Of a DNA stretch of 35,573 nt, positions 9,780 to 19,029 are shown piece after piece. The notes below the pieces were generated by a model. That model made no database searches and was not told the origin of the DNA. It saw only the letters and a program-made list of their open reading frames with translations. Numbering within the stretch: position 1 is the stretch's first letter; each line of letters starts with the position of its first letter. The DNA is taken from positions 1 through 35,573 of the forward strand of contig ML986891.1 in NCBI GenBank assembly GCA_010094045.1, in the 5' to 3' direction. Origin of the DNA: Lojkania enalia. Taxonomy: Eukaryota; Ascomycota; Dothideomycetes; Pleosporales. A program made the translations under genes and the position numbers.

Positions 9780-12700
9780 ACTTAGATTAGACTCTAACAC
9801 CTAATTAAGAATCCAGACGTAATATTATATTCGGGTCTTATTTATTCAGGTTTCTAGCGTAGTAATCTTCTACGGTAGTTATCTTAGTAAAATTACTAGC
9901 TGGGTACCATTCTAGATCGTAATAGCTAGTCTACTTAACTAGATATTTATACCGGCGTCTCTATCAGTTATAGTAGAGGTTTTCTATTTACTCGACGAGG
10001 TATTCTAATTCTCTATTAATTTTAATAGGTTTAGGGTTATATACTTATTAACTAGACAAGTAGTTAGATAATTTAGGTGCTAGCTGTAATAGCGATATAT
10101 AGAATATAGGATGTATTTTAGCCGATTTAGGTAGCTTTAGTTTATAAGCGTATAAGAATACCTTTACGATAACCTTATAAGGGCCTATATTCTTCTAGTT
10201 AAACTTTTTTAACGGTCTTTATATACGTATATTTTTAACGTCTAGCTAGACTAGATTACTAATCTAATAGTTAGGGGCTGGTACGCGCTTGCGGTTAGTA
10301 TACTCTTATTAGAACGCTTATACCTAGGTAAGTTCTTCTCTAATATATTCTATAATATCCTTTATCTTATTAACTAGTCTATTAGCTTCCTAGGCTATTA
10401 GAGACTATTTTAGCGGTTAATAGATCCCTATAGGCGGCTCGAAGCCTATTTAAAAGTGCTAGCTAAAGTAGGCTAGAAATAGAGAGACTTTTATTAATTT
10501 AGATACTATATTATTTGCTTTAAACTGCGCTGTTAGTAGCTATTCAACCTAGTTATCTTATTTATAGCTAGTATAGGCTTAAAGAACTTATTCTATTACT
10601 GCGTTAGCATTTTCTATCTAGCTATTAGTCTTTAGGTAGAAGCTAGTTAATATATACGTGTTAATTTATAGCTGTTTATAAAGCTCTTAGTAGAAGGTAG
10701 AGATAAACTATATTCTATAGTCGGATATAATAGTATATAGTAGTCTATAGTAAACCTATATATAGTAATAGAATAGTCGGACGATATTAGGAGCTTCGAT
10801 TCTTATATATAGTATTAGGTATCTGTACTTACTAAGTCTATTAACTACTACTATAATATTCGTATAACCTTCTAATTCTAGTAGATTAGTTATAAAGTCT
10901 ATAGAGATATTTTAAAACCTTTATTTAGGTATAGGCAATAGTTTTAGTAATCTATAGTACTTCTCTCTAGAAGTCTTACTTTTTTAGCATATATAATAAT
11001 AGCCTATATATTATTGTACTAAGTCGAATATCTTTAACTAATAGTACTTATATTAGAGTAGTTCTAAAGTCTTTCCTTAATTAGGGTATCCGCCGGACAG
11101 CGAGTTGTAGATAACTTACAGCAGCTTAAGCTTTAACTTATTATAGTTTAGTACTATAAGTTAATCTTAGTAGTATAGTCGGTTATTACGCTCTTTATAG
11201 TTAGCTAGAGTTAGAAGCTTAGATCGATAGGCTCCTTTTCTTAGTAACTTTAGGGTATCTTAGATTAGATTATCGTTCGAGTATTCTTCGTCGATAATCT
11301 CTATAATTAGTTGGTCTACTTCTATCTATTAGAATAGTTTAGGACGAAGTAATATCTGTTAATAACTTCTATAAGCCTCTTCTTATATAGGCTCGTCCTA
11401 TAACTTTTAAGTTAAGGTATTAGGCTTCTCTCTAAGTTTTCTAGGTCGGTATATAATACTAAAGTTAAATTTTAATAGATATTCTAACTAATAGACCTAT
11501 TAGTAGCTTAGCTACTTTATTATTATAAAGTATTATAGGTTCTTATAATTGCTTAGTACTTCTATAAGAAATACTACGCCTTCTAATTCGGGCCTCTATT
11601 ATTTAAAATATTAGATAATCGCGAGTAGTTTCTTATTATAAATCTTATAGTTATCTTTAATAGGGTTTATATACTTAGAGAAGTAGGTAACAGATCTTAG
11701 TTTACTATTAGCGCCTCTCTAGAATAGTATACTAGCTGTTATAAAGTCGGACGTATTAACTTCTACTACTATTAGCAGTTTAGGGTCGAAGTATTAGAGA
11801 ATTAGTATAGAGATAAAGGCATCTTTTACATAGTTAAAGGAATATTAACAGCTATTATTCTAGTTAAATTAAGTATTCTTCTTAGTTAGGGCTATTAAGG
11901 GGGAGACTTTTTATAAGAAATTACTAATAAATCGTTAGTAGAAGTTCGCGAAGCTTATAAAGGCTTAAATATCTTTTATATTCTTAGAGTATTTCTAGTT
12001 AATAATAGTCTCTACGTTCTTTAAATCTATATAGATCCCTTTTATAGTAATTATATACCTTAAATAGGTTACTTCTAACTAGTAGAACTTATACTTATCT
12101 ATATTAAGCTATAGACTATTCGCTCTTAAGACTTTAAGGAGTAGCTAGATATACTACTTATAATCCTTTAGATTCTTACTAAATATTAGAATATCGTTAA
12201 TATAGGCAGTATAGAATATATTAAGATATAGTCTTAGTATATTATTTATAAAGTACTAGAACGTGTTTAGAGTGTTAGCTAGGCTAAAGAGTATTATTAG
12301 GTATTTAAACAGCCCGTAGTATATATAAAAGGTAGTCTTCTATTTATCTCTTTTAACAATCCTTAACTTATTAAATATAGCAATAATATCGAGTTTTATA
12401 TAGTATTTAGCCTTACTAAGTTAGGTTAACGTTTCTTAGATTAGTAGAATCAGGTATCGGTTCTTAATAGTAATAGTATTTAAGGCTCTATAGTTTACGT
12501 AGAATTAGAAACTACCTCTAGGTTTCTTTATAAAGATTATAGATACAGCTACTAGTAATAAGCTCGCTCTAATAAATTTCTTAGACAAGTTCTCGTTAAA
12601 ATACTTTCTTAGTACCTTTAGCTCGTTCTAGAACATCCTGTAGAGTAGACCGAAGCTAGCTTACTTACTATTCTCTAGTTTAATCTTATAATCGTATAGT

Positions 12701-13850
12701 TATTATTTAGGTAGCTTATCTATATTCTTATATAAGAAGATAAATAATAGATTATAGTATTCTTTAGGTATTTTAATAATAGAGTTAGTATATACCTTTA
12801 GGGCTAGAGCCTTATTAATATTAGCTATTAATACAGCGAAGATTTTATAGTTAAATTATTAGAAGAGTTAGACTAATAGTATAATACTTATATAGTATAT
12901 ATCTAGCTATAATATAAACTTTAGGTATTTAGGTTTAGATAGATCTTTTTAGCTATAATCTTTATCTAAGGTTAGATTAGTTTTAGTTTTAGATTCTTTT
13001 AACTTATATAGTATCTTAAATAGCTAGTAATTATATTAGGTATAGTTTAATAGGCGGAGCTTTAAGTAGTAGTACTTAAGCTTTAGGCTATATAGGAGTC
13101 GTAAATTAATTACTTTAGAGTCTCCTTTTATATTAGATTTAGGTAGTTTATAGTCTTTAATAACTATTTAGGCAGCTTATTAGTAGATAGTAATACTAGT
13201 AGATTATAAGTATCGAGTTCGGTATTAGTTAGTAGTAAAAACTAGCTGTTTATTCTTATAGTCTAGGTTTATATAATACTTATATATCTATAACTATCCT
13301 AGAATTAACTAGTATTTTTCTAGTATAGTTATATAGAGATATACTATCTCTAAATAGTTTAGATGTTAGAGGGTTAAAGTAACTAAATAGGAGATAGTCC
13401 CTCTATAGAGGACTTCTCTATTAAAGCTAGTTAGGTGTAGATTATATAAGAGTTATATCTTTTAGAGTTTTAGGGTGTATATAAAGTCTCTATAAATATA
13501 GCTATAACTAGTAGCTTTAGTATTAATAAGAATATTAATATTTTATTAGACTAGGTCTTAATAGATTAAAAAAGGAGCTAGGATCTAGTAGTTCTATAAC
13601 TATTTCTATAGAGGCTAGTTCTATAAGTATATAGAGATTTAGTATAGGTGTAATTCTAAGAAGTAACTTACTTTTAGAATAGATCTTTTAGCAACGTTCT
13701 AGTTAGTAAAACTAGCTACGTTTAGGAGTAAGAGTAATAGTTTTATCTATAGGATAATAAGCGTATTAAGGATCGGTTAGAAGATTAGTTAGAGGATTGA
13801 GAGTAGGATCTATAAGGTATAATAGAGCTCTAAGACCCTTAACAGATTAA
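9780..13850 (-). pseudogene. Gypsy G3 pol: protease, RT, RNase H, integrase, chromodomain, broken by RIP
   Basis: On the minus strand the RT shows FYVNYRALN near 12490-12525 (from the FCVDYRALN motif) and AYINDILIF, with the active box at 12193-12204 now Y-I-N-D (first Asp to Asn). RNase H and integrase follow to the left, with integrase over about 10200-11300. The C-terminus at about 9860-10030 carries a chromodomain (RYKYLVKQTSY-YDLEQYPASNF), the type that binds methylated histone H3 and steers chromoviruses to heterochromatin. The protease lies between the gag knuckle and RT but its DSG motif was not found. Stops are TAG/TAA in place of Gln/Trp. Confidence 0.85.
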
Positions 13851-13859
13851 TAGTAGAGG

Positions 13860-14830
13860 GGCGTTATATTCTAGCGAAATATGTTCCTTACTACTATACT
13901 TATAATAATATCCTTTATAGCGGCGCCTTTCTTATTTATTAGAGCTTATAGGCGCGTAGCTAGAAGTATCGAGTTCTATAGCATTTAGGTCCTTCTAGTA
14001 AGTAGTATAATACTTTAGTTGTTTATAGTAGTTGCCGGGCAGGTAATATAGGTTAGTATTATATAGGGAAATCAGGTTAGCGTAGTTGTTTAGAGTGCTA
14101 GGTATTATAATACTAATTATAGCACGGCGGAGCTTATTAGAGAGAGAATATTAGAGATATACAATTTGTCTAGTTTTATTTAGTTTAGTATCTGCAATTA
14201 GGCGTCGGAATTTAGTAAAGTAAGTAGAGAACCTACTTTAGCCTTATTTTAAGGTCTCTAACTTACTCTATACTATAATCTCCTTATTCTAGTCGCTATA
14301 GGTAGATTCTAAAAAGGCGACTAAGCTATCTATAGAGTTAATACCCTTATCTATTAATAGGTTAACTAATATTACTAGGTCTTATTCTAAACGGGAATAG
14401 ATATATAAAAGGCGGTTACGTTCGGTTAGGTATTAGTTAGTATTTTCTTCTAGTTTATAACAGAGCTTTCTAATAAAGTATAAAAGCTCTAAGTATTTAC
14501 TAGAGAATATTAGAGGGTCGGGTAAGTAGTTAGAACAGAAATACGGGTTATATATAGTTTTAGGCGGATTAGAGGTTAATATAGGCATCTATTTAGAAGC
14601 TAGAGTTATAGACTAAATCGGGCTAAGGGCGGGTAATAGTTCTGTTGCTGTTAATATACTAGTAGCTAGTAGAGGGGTAGCTATTTAGTAGCTACTAAAT
14701 TCCCTTCGTATCGCTTTAAGGTCTAATTTATAGCAGTTCTCTTAGGTTACTAAGGCTTCTACTAGCATCTCGTTCTTCTACTATAAAGAATCTAGCTTGC
14801 CCTAAATCTCTTTAAGTATACTAATAAGCG
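13860..14830 (-). pseudogene. Gypsy G3 gag, broken by RIP
   Basis: The minus-strand frame runs from near 14830 with a Lys/Glu-rich helix (LISILKEIQGKLDSLQQKNEMLVEA type, read in pieces). A Pro/Thr/Ser-rich part follows, then a capsid-like stretch (SLVAFLESTYSD, SRFSTYFTKFRRL) around 14150-14350. It ends in a CX2CX4HX4C knuckle at about 13865-13910 that reads Y-YK-Y-SSKE-H-ISLE-Y, with the His kept and the three Cys changed to Tyr (TGT to TAT). Size and order are normal for a Gypsy gag. Stops come from Gln/Trp codons. Confidence 0.8.
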
Positions 14831-14872
14831 TGTTCTTATCTATAGCGTATAATAGTAGATAATATAATATAA

Positions 14873-15175
14873 TATTATAGACGTTTATATATAGTTAGTT
14901 AATTATACTTTAAATAGTTAACTCTATTACTACGTACTATATATAAATATTAAAACGTTATATAAAGAATAGAAATATCTATATTATACAGGTTTTTATA
15001 GGGGCTAGGTCTATACTACTATACGGGCTAGCTGGGTCGGCGAAACCTTCCTCTATTATAGTTAAGATAAGTCGGTTATATTCTAGCTAGCAGCTAATAG
15101 TTGTCGCTAGCAGCCGGTTCGGGTATTATAATAAGGGTAGTATAGGTGCAGAGGTATCGCAGTATTACTATAATA
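14873..15175 (-). repeat. 5' LTR of Gypsy G3 (303 bp)
   Basis: Pairs with 9136-9438; flanked on the outside by TSD TATAT at 15176-15180. It is less RIPped than the 3' LTR at several sites (for instance GGGTCGGCGAAACC here against GGGTCAGCAAAACC there). The primer-binding site should lie just left of 14873 but is too decayed to name a tRNA. Confidence 0.93.
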
Positions 15176-15180
15176 TATAT

Positions 15181-15969
15181 AGATTAGTATCTACGCCTTA
15201 TCTTTCTTAGCAACTATTAGAAGAAAATCCTTTTCTACTCTAAGGCCCTAAACTTCTACTAAGCTAGCAGCTTTAGTACGATAGATTATCTAATTCTACT
15301 AATTTAGCTACTTCTCTACCTCTCTATTAGTTAGGTACTTAAGAAGAGCTTAATATTTTTTCTAGATTAGTTACTCCCTCGACTTAATAGTAGGCGCTAA
15401 CTTTTCCTATAAAATTCTAAAAATCTTATAACTAGTTATATTATCGCTAAATATTACTTTATATTAAGATAATATTATCGCTAAATATTACTTTATATTA
15501 AGATAATATTATCGTTAAAATATTACTATATATAATATAGAAAGCGTTATTAATCTTAATCTAATCCTTCCTTTATTAATTATACTAGTTTCTTACCCAG
15601 TTCTAATCTATTATTTATATTAAGGTTATCTCTTTATATATAACTCTATTAGAGGGGTATCTTTCTATTTCCCCTTCTAAATTTATCTTTAGGGTTCGGA
15701 ACTTACCTATATTAAAGAGGAGAGGTTCTAGCCTATAGATTTTAACCTCTTTAAGAGGTACGCTTAAATCTAAATATTCTTATTCTCTTAGCCTACTAGC
15801 TATTAGTTTATACTACTTAAGCTAATCCTTCTAATCGCTAGAAGTACTAAGTATCTTCTTCTTAGATATAGCTATAGAGGAGTATACAACCGTTATAATA
15901 CTAGAAATATACTGGGATATATTAATACTAGAGAATAAAATAGCCTTAAATACGATATAGTATATTAAT
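15181..15969 (-). pseudogene. Copia gag, N-terminal part, broken by RIP
   Basis: The minus-strand frame shows long open stretches: SD-stop-KD-stop-LK-stop-YKLIASRLRE near 15770-15860 (Trp codons now TAG), YLDLSVPLKEVKIYRLEPL, and EVQGLRVEKDFLLIVAKKDKA near 15190-15260. The Trp-rich start followed by short helices resembles the N-terminal domain of Copia-type gag proteins. G3 interrupts it on the left and the solo LTR bounds it on the right. A 34-bp tandem repeat (15439-15523) breaks the frame in the middle. It is assigned to Copia through frame continuity at the G3 joint and position between its LTRs. Confidence 0.65.
15439..15523. repeat. 34-bp tandem repeat, about 2.5 copies
   Basis: Units start TATTATCGCTAAATATTACT at 15439 and 15473 and are identical over 34 bases. 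A partial third unit starts at 15507 and carries TATTATCGTTAAAATATTAC. Because 34 is not a multiple of three, it shifts the Copia gag frame. Confidence 0.9.
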
Positions 15970-16008
15970 TGTCATGGGGATTTTCGGCTAGTCTACCGAG
16001 CTGTATTA

Positions 16009-16072
16009 GATATCGACGTACGATATCACGGTCGATATCACGCCGGATATTACGCTGGATATTAGCTGATAT
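16009..16072 (+). promoter_or_regulatory. Six GATAT repeats at about 12-bp period in the LTR U3
   Basis: GATAT starts at 16009, 16022, 16034, 16046, 16058 and 16068, most followed by YACG/YAGC. They lie just upstream of the TATA box. Short iterons in a retroelement U3 are candidate enhancer or repressor binding sites; which factor binds is not known. The RIPped LTR copies keep the spacing but have decayed units. Confidence 0.6.
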
Positions 16073-16086
16073 ACCCCTTTTTCATG

Positions 16087-16096
16087 TATATAAATA
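16087..16096 (+). promoter_or_regulatory. TATA box of the solo LTR promoter
   Basis: TATATAAATA, followed about 40-60 bases on by CT-rich DNA (CTCCTCATCTCCCTCCC, 16131-16147) that fits a fungal transcription start region. It would drive transcription to the right, into RIPped DNA. Whether it is active cannot be seen. Confidence 0.6.
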
Positions 16097-16173
16097 TGGC
16101 CCGCTGGCTATCTTCAATCAACCAGTTCAGCTCCTCATCTCCCTCCCTGAGACAAGATTCGCCTCTCACCACA

Positions 16174-16383
16174 TTAATAAACTTATAAAATATAGAATCT
16201 ATATATAATACTAAAAGAATAGCCTTAAACGCGATAGTATATTAATAAACTTATAAAGTATAGAATTTATATATAATTCTAATAGCTAAGTATCTAAAGA
16301 TTGTTAGTAAACGATAAAAATAATAATATCGCGATATTATAATATTAAATAAAAAGATACGATATTAATTATAATATATATAT
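16174..16383 (-). other. Copia leader fragment, no gene
   Basis: Non-coding AT-rich DNA between the solo LTR and G2. By position it is the untranslated leader of the Copia element. It contains the second unit of the 68-70 bp tandem duplication. Confidence 0.55.
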
Positions 16384-16388
16384 AAAAA

Positions 16389-16590
16389 TAAGAAGGTCTA
16401 AGAATATAATAGAATTAGATATAATAAGAATCTATTATTATTAAAGCTAGAGAAAGAGAAGAGAAGGTATATAGTAGTAAGATACGTATTATTCGCTTAC
16501 TTTAGTCTAGGTAGGTATAGGGTCGTATAAGAGCAACTACTATTATAGTATCGTAGGAACGGGACTAAGCTATAGGCCGGGACCTTTATA
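16389..16590 (-). repeat. 3' LTR of Gypsy G2 (202 bp)
   Basis: Same sequence as 30358-30559 with RIP-type differences. In minus sense it starts TATAAAGGTCCCGGCC (from TGTAAAGG...). It adjoins a polypurine tract at 16591. Confidence 0.92.
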
Positions 16591-16620
16591 ATATTCCCCT
16601 CCTCCTCCTCTTCTTCCTCT
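16591..16620 (-). other. Polypurine tract of Gypsy G2
   Basis: In minus sense a long purine run including GGAGGAGGAGGGGAA lies directly before the 3' LTR, interrupted only by ATAT at the LTR edge. Confidence 0.75.
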
Positions 16621-16624
16621 AATA

Positions 16625-17144
16625 CTAAGTCGTACGGACAAGTAGTTCTTTAGTAAAGTTCCGCCTTATATCCTGTTCGAATTCTTCTAAAGTAATTATA
16701 TCTTTATAGTTATTCTAGTTGTTCTATAAAAGTGTAGTATAACCAGTCTATTTATAAAGGAACTACCGTTTTAGACGGCCTCTCCTCTTACTAATTACTC
16801 GTACGTCTTGGATTTTCTTAAACTTCTATTTATCTTCGTTTCCAACGCTGATTAGCGCTAGTTAATAGTTATTCTATATTTAACTTAGTAATAGGTTTTA
16901 AGTAATAGAGCGAAATAGTATTATATAGAAAATATTATAAATTTCTAATAGAATGTCTAGTTAGTATATATTTTGTCTAACAGTCTTATTAACTATATAT
17001 TATTAATAGAGTTTATAAAGCTTCTTTTTTCTTATAGAGTCTATCTTAATATTACGTATATTAAGCTAAACTTTATCCCCTAATTAGTATTATAGTATAG
17101 AATCCCTTATACAATTGTAAATTTTTTACTACTACTATTATATA
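16625..17144 (-). pseudogene. Gypsy G2 integrase C-terminus and chromodomain, broken by RIP
   Basis: On the minus strand GDKV-stop-LNIRNIKID near 17030-17070 is the integrase GKGY/GPF-type C-terminal module. It is followed by LYKLYQQYIVNKTV, then a chromodomain-like segment (RGRLKRQFLYKQTGYT and TLEEFEQDIRRNF, about 16640-16800). The frame continues that of the integrase core at 24341 onward when G1 is removed. Stops come from Trp/Gln codons. Confidence 0.8.
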
Positions 17145-17423
17145 TGTAACGATGCAAAGAAATCGTTATACAAAAAGCTTTATATACAATCTTATCCTAA
17201 AGCTTTTCGCTTATCTTATCCTACCCCTAGTTCTACCCCTTTTCCCTTCCGTATATAGTTGTATACTCCCTTATAAGTAGCTTAGTAGTTCTTCTATATC
17301 CTTTCGTATAAGGCCTATAGGTATTAATAGAATTACTAGGTCCCTAAACCCCTATATACTCCTATATACCTCTAAGTAGATTCGTGCTATATTTAGACCT
17401 ATTATCTTACCTGCGCTATTATA
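17145..17423 (+). repeat. 5' LTR of Gypsy G1 (279 bp)
   Basis: Starts TGTAACGATGCAAAG, where the 3' LTR has TATAATAATACAAAG; the differences are C to T and G to A. It ends near GCTATTATA. The first bases of this copy are therefore nearer the original. Confidence 0.93.
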
Positions 17424-18100
17424 TTATATAGAAGAACTTAATACTACTAGTAACAGCCTCTTTAATAATATCGCATCGATTGTTTATTTAAATATATCTA
17501 AGTCTAAGACACGCTTAATTTAGTTTAGGTTATAATACTTATATACTATTATATTAAATTATTTAGTTACCTAGATAGAATCTTAAAAACTTCTTATTAA
17601 CCGAAGCCTTTAGGTTTAGAACTTTCTATTCTCTACGATTAGGATTGCTTTTAGAAAAGCCGTGTAGAGTGTGTCTAGGTAGAAACTCAAAGACTACTAA
17701 TAACCTATTAGAATTAGAGGCAACTACTAATATCTAACTATAATTTACCTTCTAATTCCTATACTAGAACTGATATACGCGTAAGTTATAGTAAGAGTAA
17801 ACTTCTATCTACACGTATAGAACAACTGTTACCTCCTATAAGGGGCCCTACAACAGGCGGACCCCTCTCTATAAGGCCTATAATAAAGAACCTATCTAAT
17901 TCGGAGGGAAATTAAAGTAAACTAACTCTTAAAGAATAAATCGCAATTTTATAAGAGGAGATTATATGTTTAATATAATAGAAAACTATTAGTTCTAATT
18001 AACCTCTATAAACTACTAAATTAGAACTAATAATACGTTAAGAAACTTTTATAACTCTCCTAATAAGAAACCTCTCGACTACTCTTAAGCCCCTTTAAGC
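17424..18100 (+). other. G1 leader between 5' LTR and gag, no gene
   Basis: No clear coding frame. The primer-binding site should begin at 17424 (TTATATAGAAGAAC) but does not match a tRNA end well enough to name it after RIP. Confidence 0.5.
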
Positions 18101-19020
18101 CTACCTTACTAAACGCACGCCTAAGATCGAAAGTTTTATAAATAGTAACGAACCTATATTTAAATAATAGCGAGTTTCGATTCTAGACCGATTCGAGATT
18201 AATATAGATTACTATTAGATAGAGTATATATGTATAGTATTAGTATAAGGATATACCTCTAGTACTACAAAAGGGTATCTAGAACTAAAATACCTAGCTA
18301 AATTAGACTAGTATCGGTTTAAAAATACTAAAGAAATAATTTCGCTTCTACAATCGTATTTTATTATAGGTAATAAAGAGATAGAGGCGCGATAGGCGTT
18401 TCAGGTCCTAAAGATAAATAAGAGAGAAGCATTTCTAACTTTTAAAGCTTGCTTTATTAGTATAGCTATTAGAGGATCCGTATCCTAATTTAAGTAGTTC
18501 TTCTACCTATAGAATAAGATTCTCCCTAGCCTGAGGATACTAAACCTTAGCTTTAAGCTTATATAGAAAGGCTCTTTTAACACTATAGTTGTCTACTTAA
18601 CAGCCTACGATATAGAAAGAAGAAGTATTTCTAATCTTCTAGAATAAACTGCTAGCCTATAGATTATAGCTAAAATAAATTCGGATCGGTACTAGAAGGT
18701 TTCTAAGAGTTTATCTAAAATAATCTATAATCCGATACTACCCCAATCTACTCTAGTATTAATACCTCGTTCTACTATAATTACTTCTTAATAATCTAGT
18801 AAGACTCCTGCACCTAAAAGGTATATAACCTTAGAAAATTGCTATAACTATAGTAAACTAGAATACTTTATAAACGAATATACAGTTTTTAGAGTATAAG
18901 AGATAGAGGTTAAATAAGAGAAGATTAAGAAAGAAGAGTTTCTAGACGTAAACGAGTACCACCTAGATAGTTCTTAAGTAGAAAATAGAGACGCTTAAGA
19001 AAACTTTCTATCCTAAACTT
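18100..19020 (+). pseudogene. Gypsy G1 gag, broken by RIP
   Basis: Gag packages the element RNA. The clear mark is a CX2CX4HX4C knuckle at 18840-18881 that reads C-YN-Y-SKLE-Y-FINE-Y: the first Cys is kept (TGC) and the second Cys, the His and the last Cys are now Tyr. A Pro/Thr-rich part precedes it (about 18700-18830) and a Glu/Lys-rich tail follows (about 18890-19000). The capsid region (18100-18700) is too decayed for an exact start. Stops are TAA/TAG. Pol follows downstream in the same orientation. Confidence 0.75.
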
Positions 19021-19029
19021 AAATAAGTA

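Larger units (their letters stand above)
9136..15175 (-). mobile_element. Gypsy retrotransposon G3 (chromodomain type), full length, RIPped
   Basis: A complete minus-strand element of 6040 bp with two 303-bp LTRs and a perfect 5-bp target duplication TATAT (9131-9135 and 15176-15180). RT precedes integrase and the integrase ends in a chromodomain, so it is a Ty3/Gypsy chromovirus. It sits inside the Copia gag gene. Its LTR ends are short inverted repeats (TATTATAG, from TGTTATAG). Confidence 0.93.
15970..16173 (+). mobile_element. Solo LTR of the Copia family, nearly unmutated
   Basis: A 204-bp LTR running TGTCATGGGG...CTCACCACA, flanked by a perfect TTAAT duplication at 15965-15969 and 16174-16178. 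It is the same family as the LTRs at 2773-2976 and 30608-30811 but in the opposite orientation. It keeps CpA and TpG sites that both other copies have lost. No internal retroelement sequence is attached, so it is a solo LTR left by LTR-LTR recombination of a later insertion. A 79-codon frame starting at TTG 15969 crosses it and is not a gene. Confidence 0.93.
15939..16285. repeat. 68-70 bp tandem duplication in the Copia leader, split by the solo LTR
   Basis: Unit 1 is 15939-15969 plus 16179-16217 (70 bases once the LTR and one TTAAT are removed); unit 2 is 16218-16285 (68 bases). Both start AATAGCCTTAAA and contain AGTATATTAATAAACTTATAAA. Unit 2 therefore preserves the empty target site and confirms the insertion point. 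Confidence 0.85.

Noticed and set aside
9136..15175. The repeats at 9136 and 14873 as a tandem or segmental duplication
   Set aside because: They are equal in length, flank a gag-pol with PPT on the right side, and have a matching TATAT duplication, so they are LTRs.
15969..16208. 79-codon open frame on the plus strand
   Set aside because: It starts at a TTG, lies over the solo LTR and its TSD, has no domain, and is open only because this stretch escaped RIP. It is non-coding LTR sequence.
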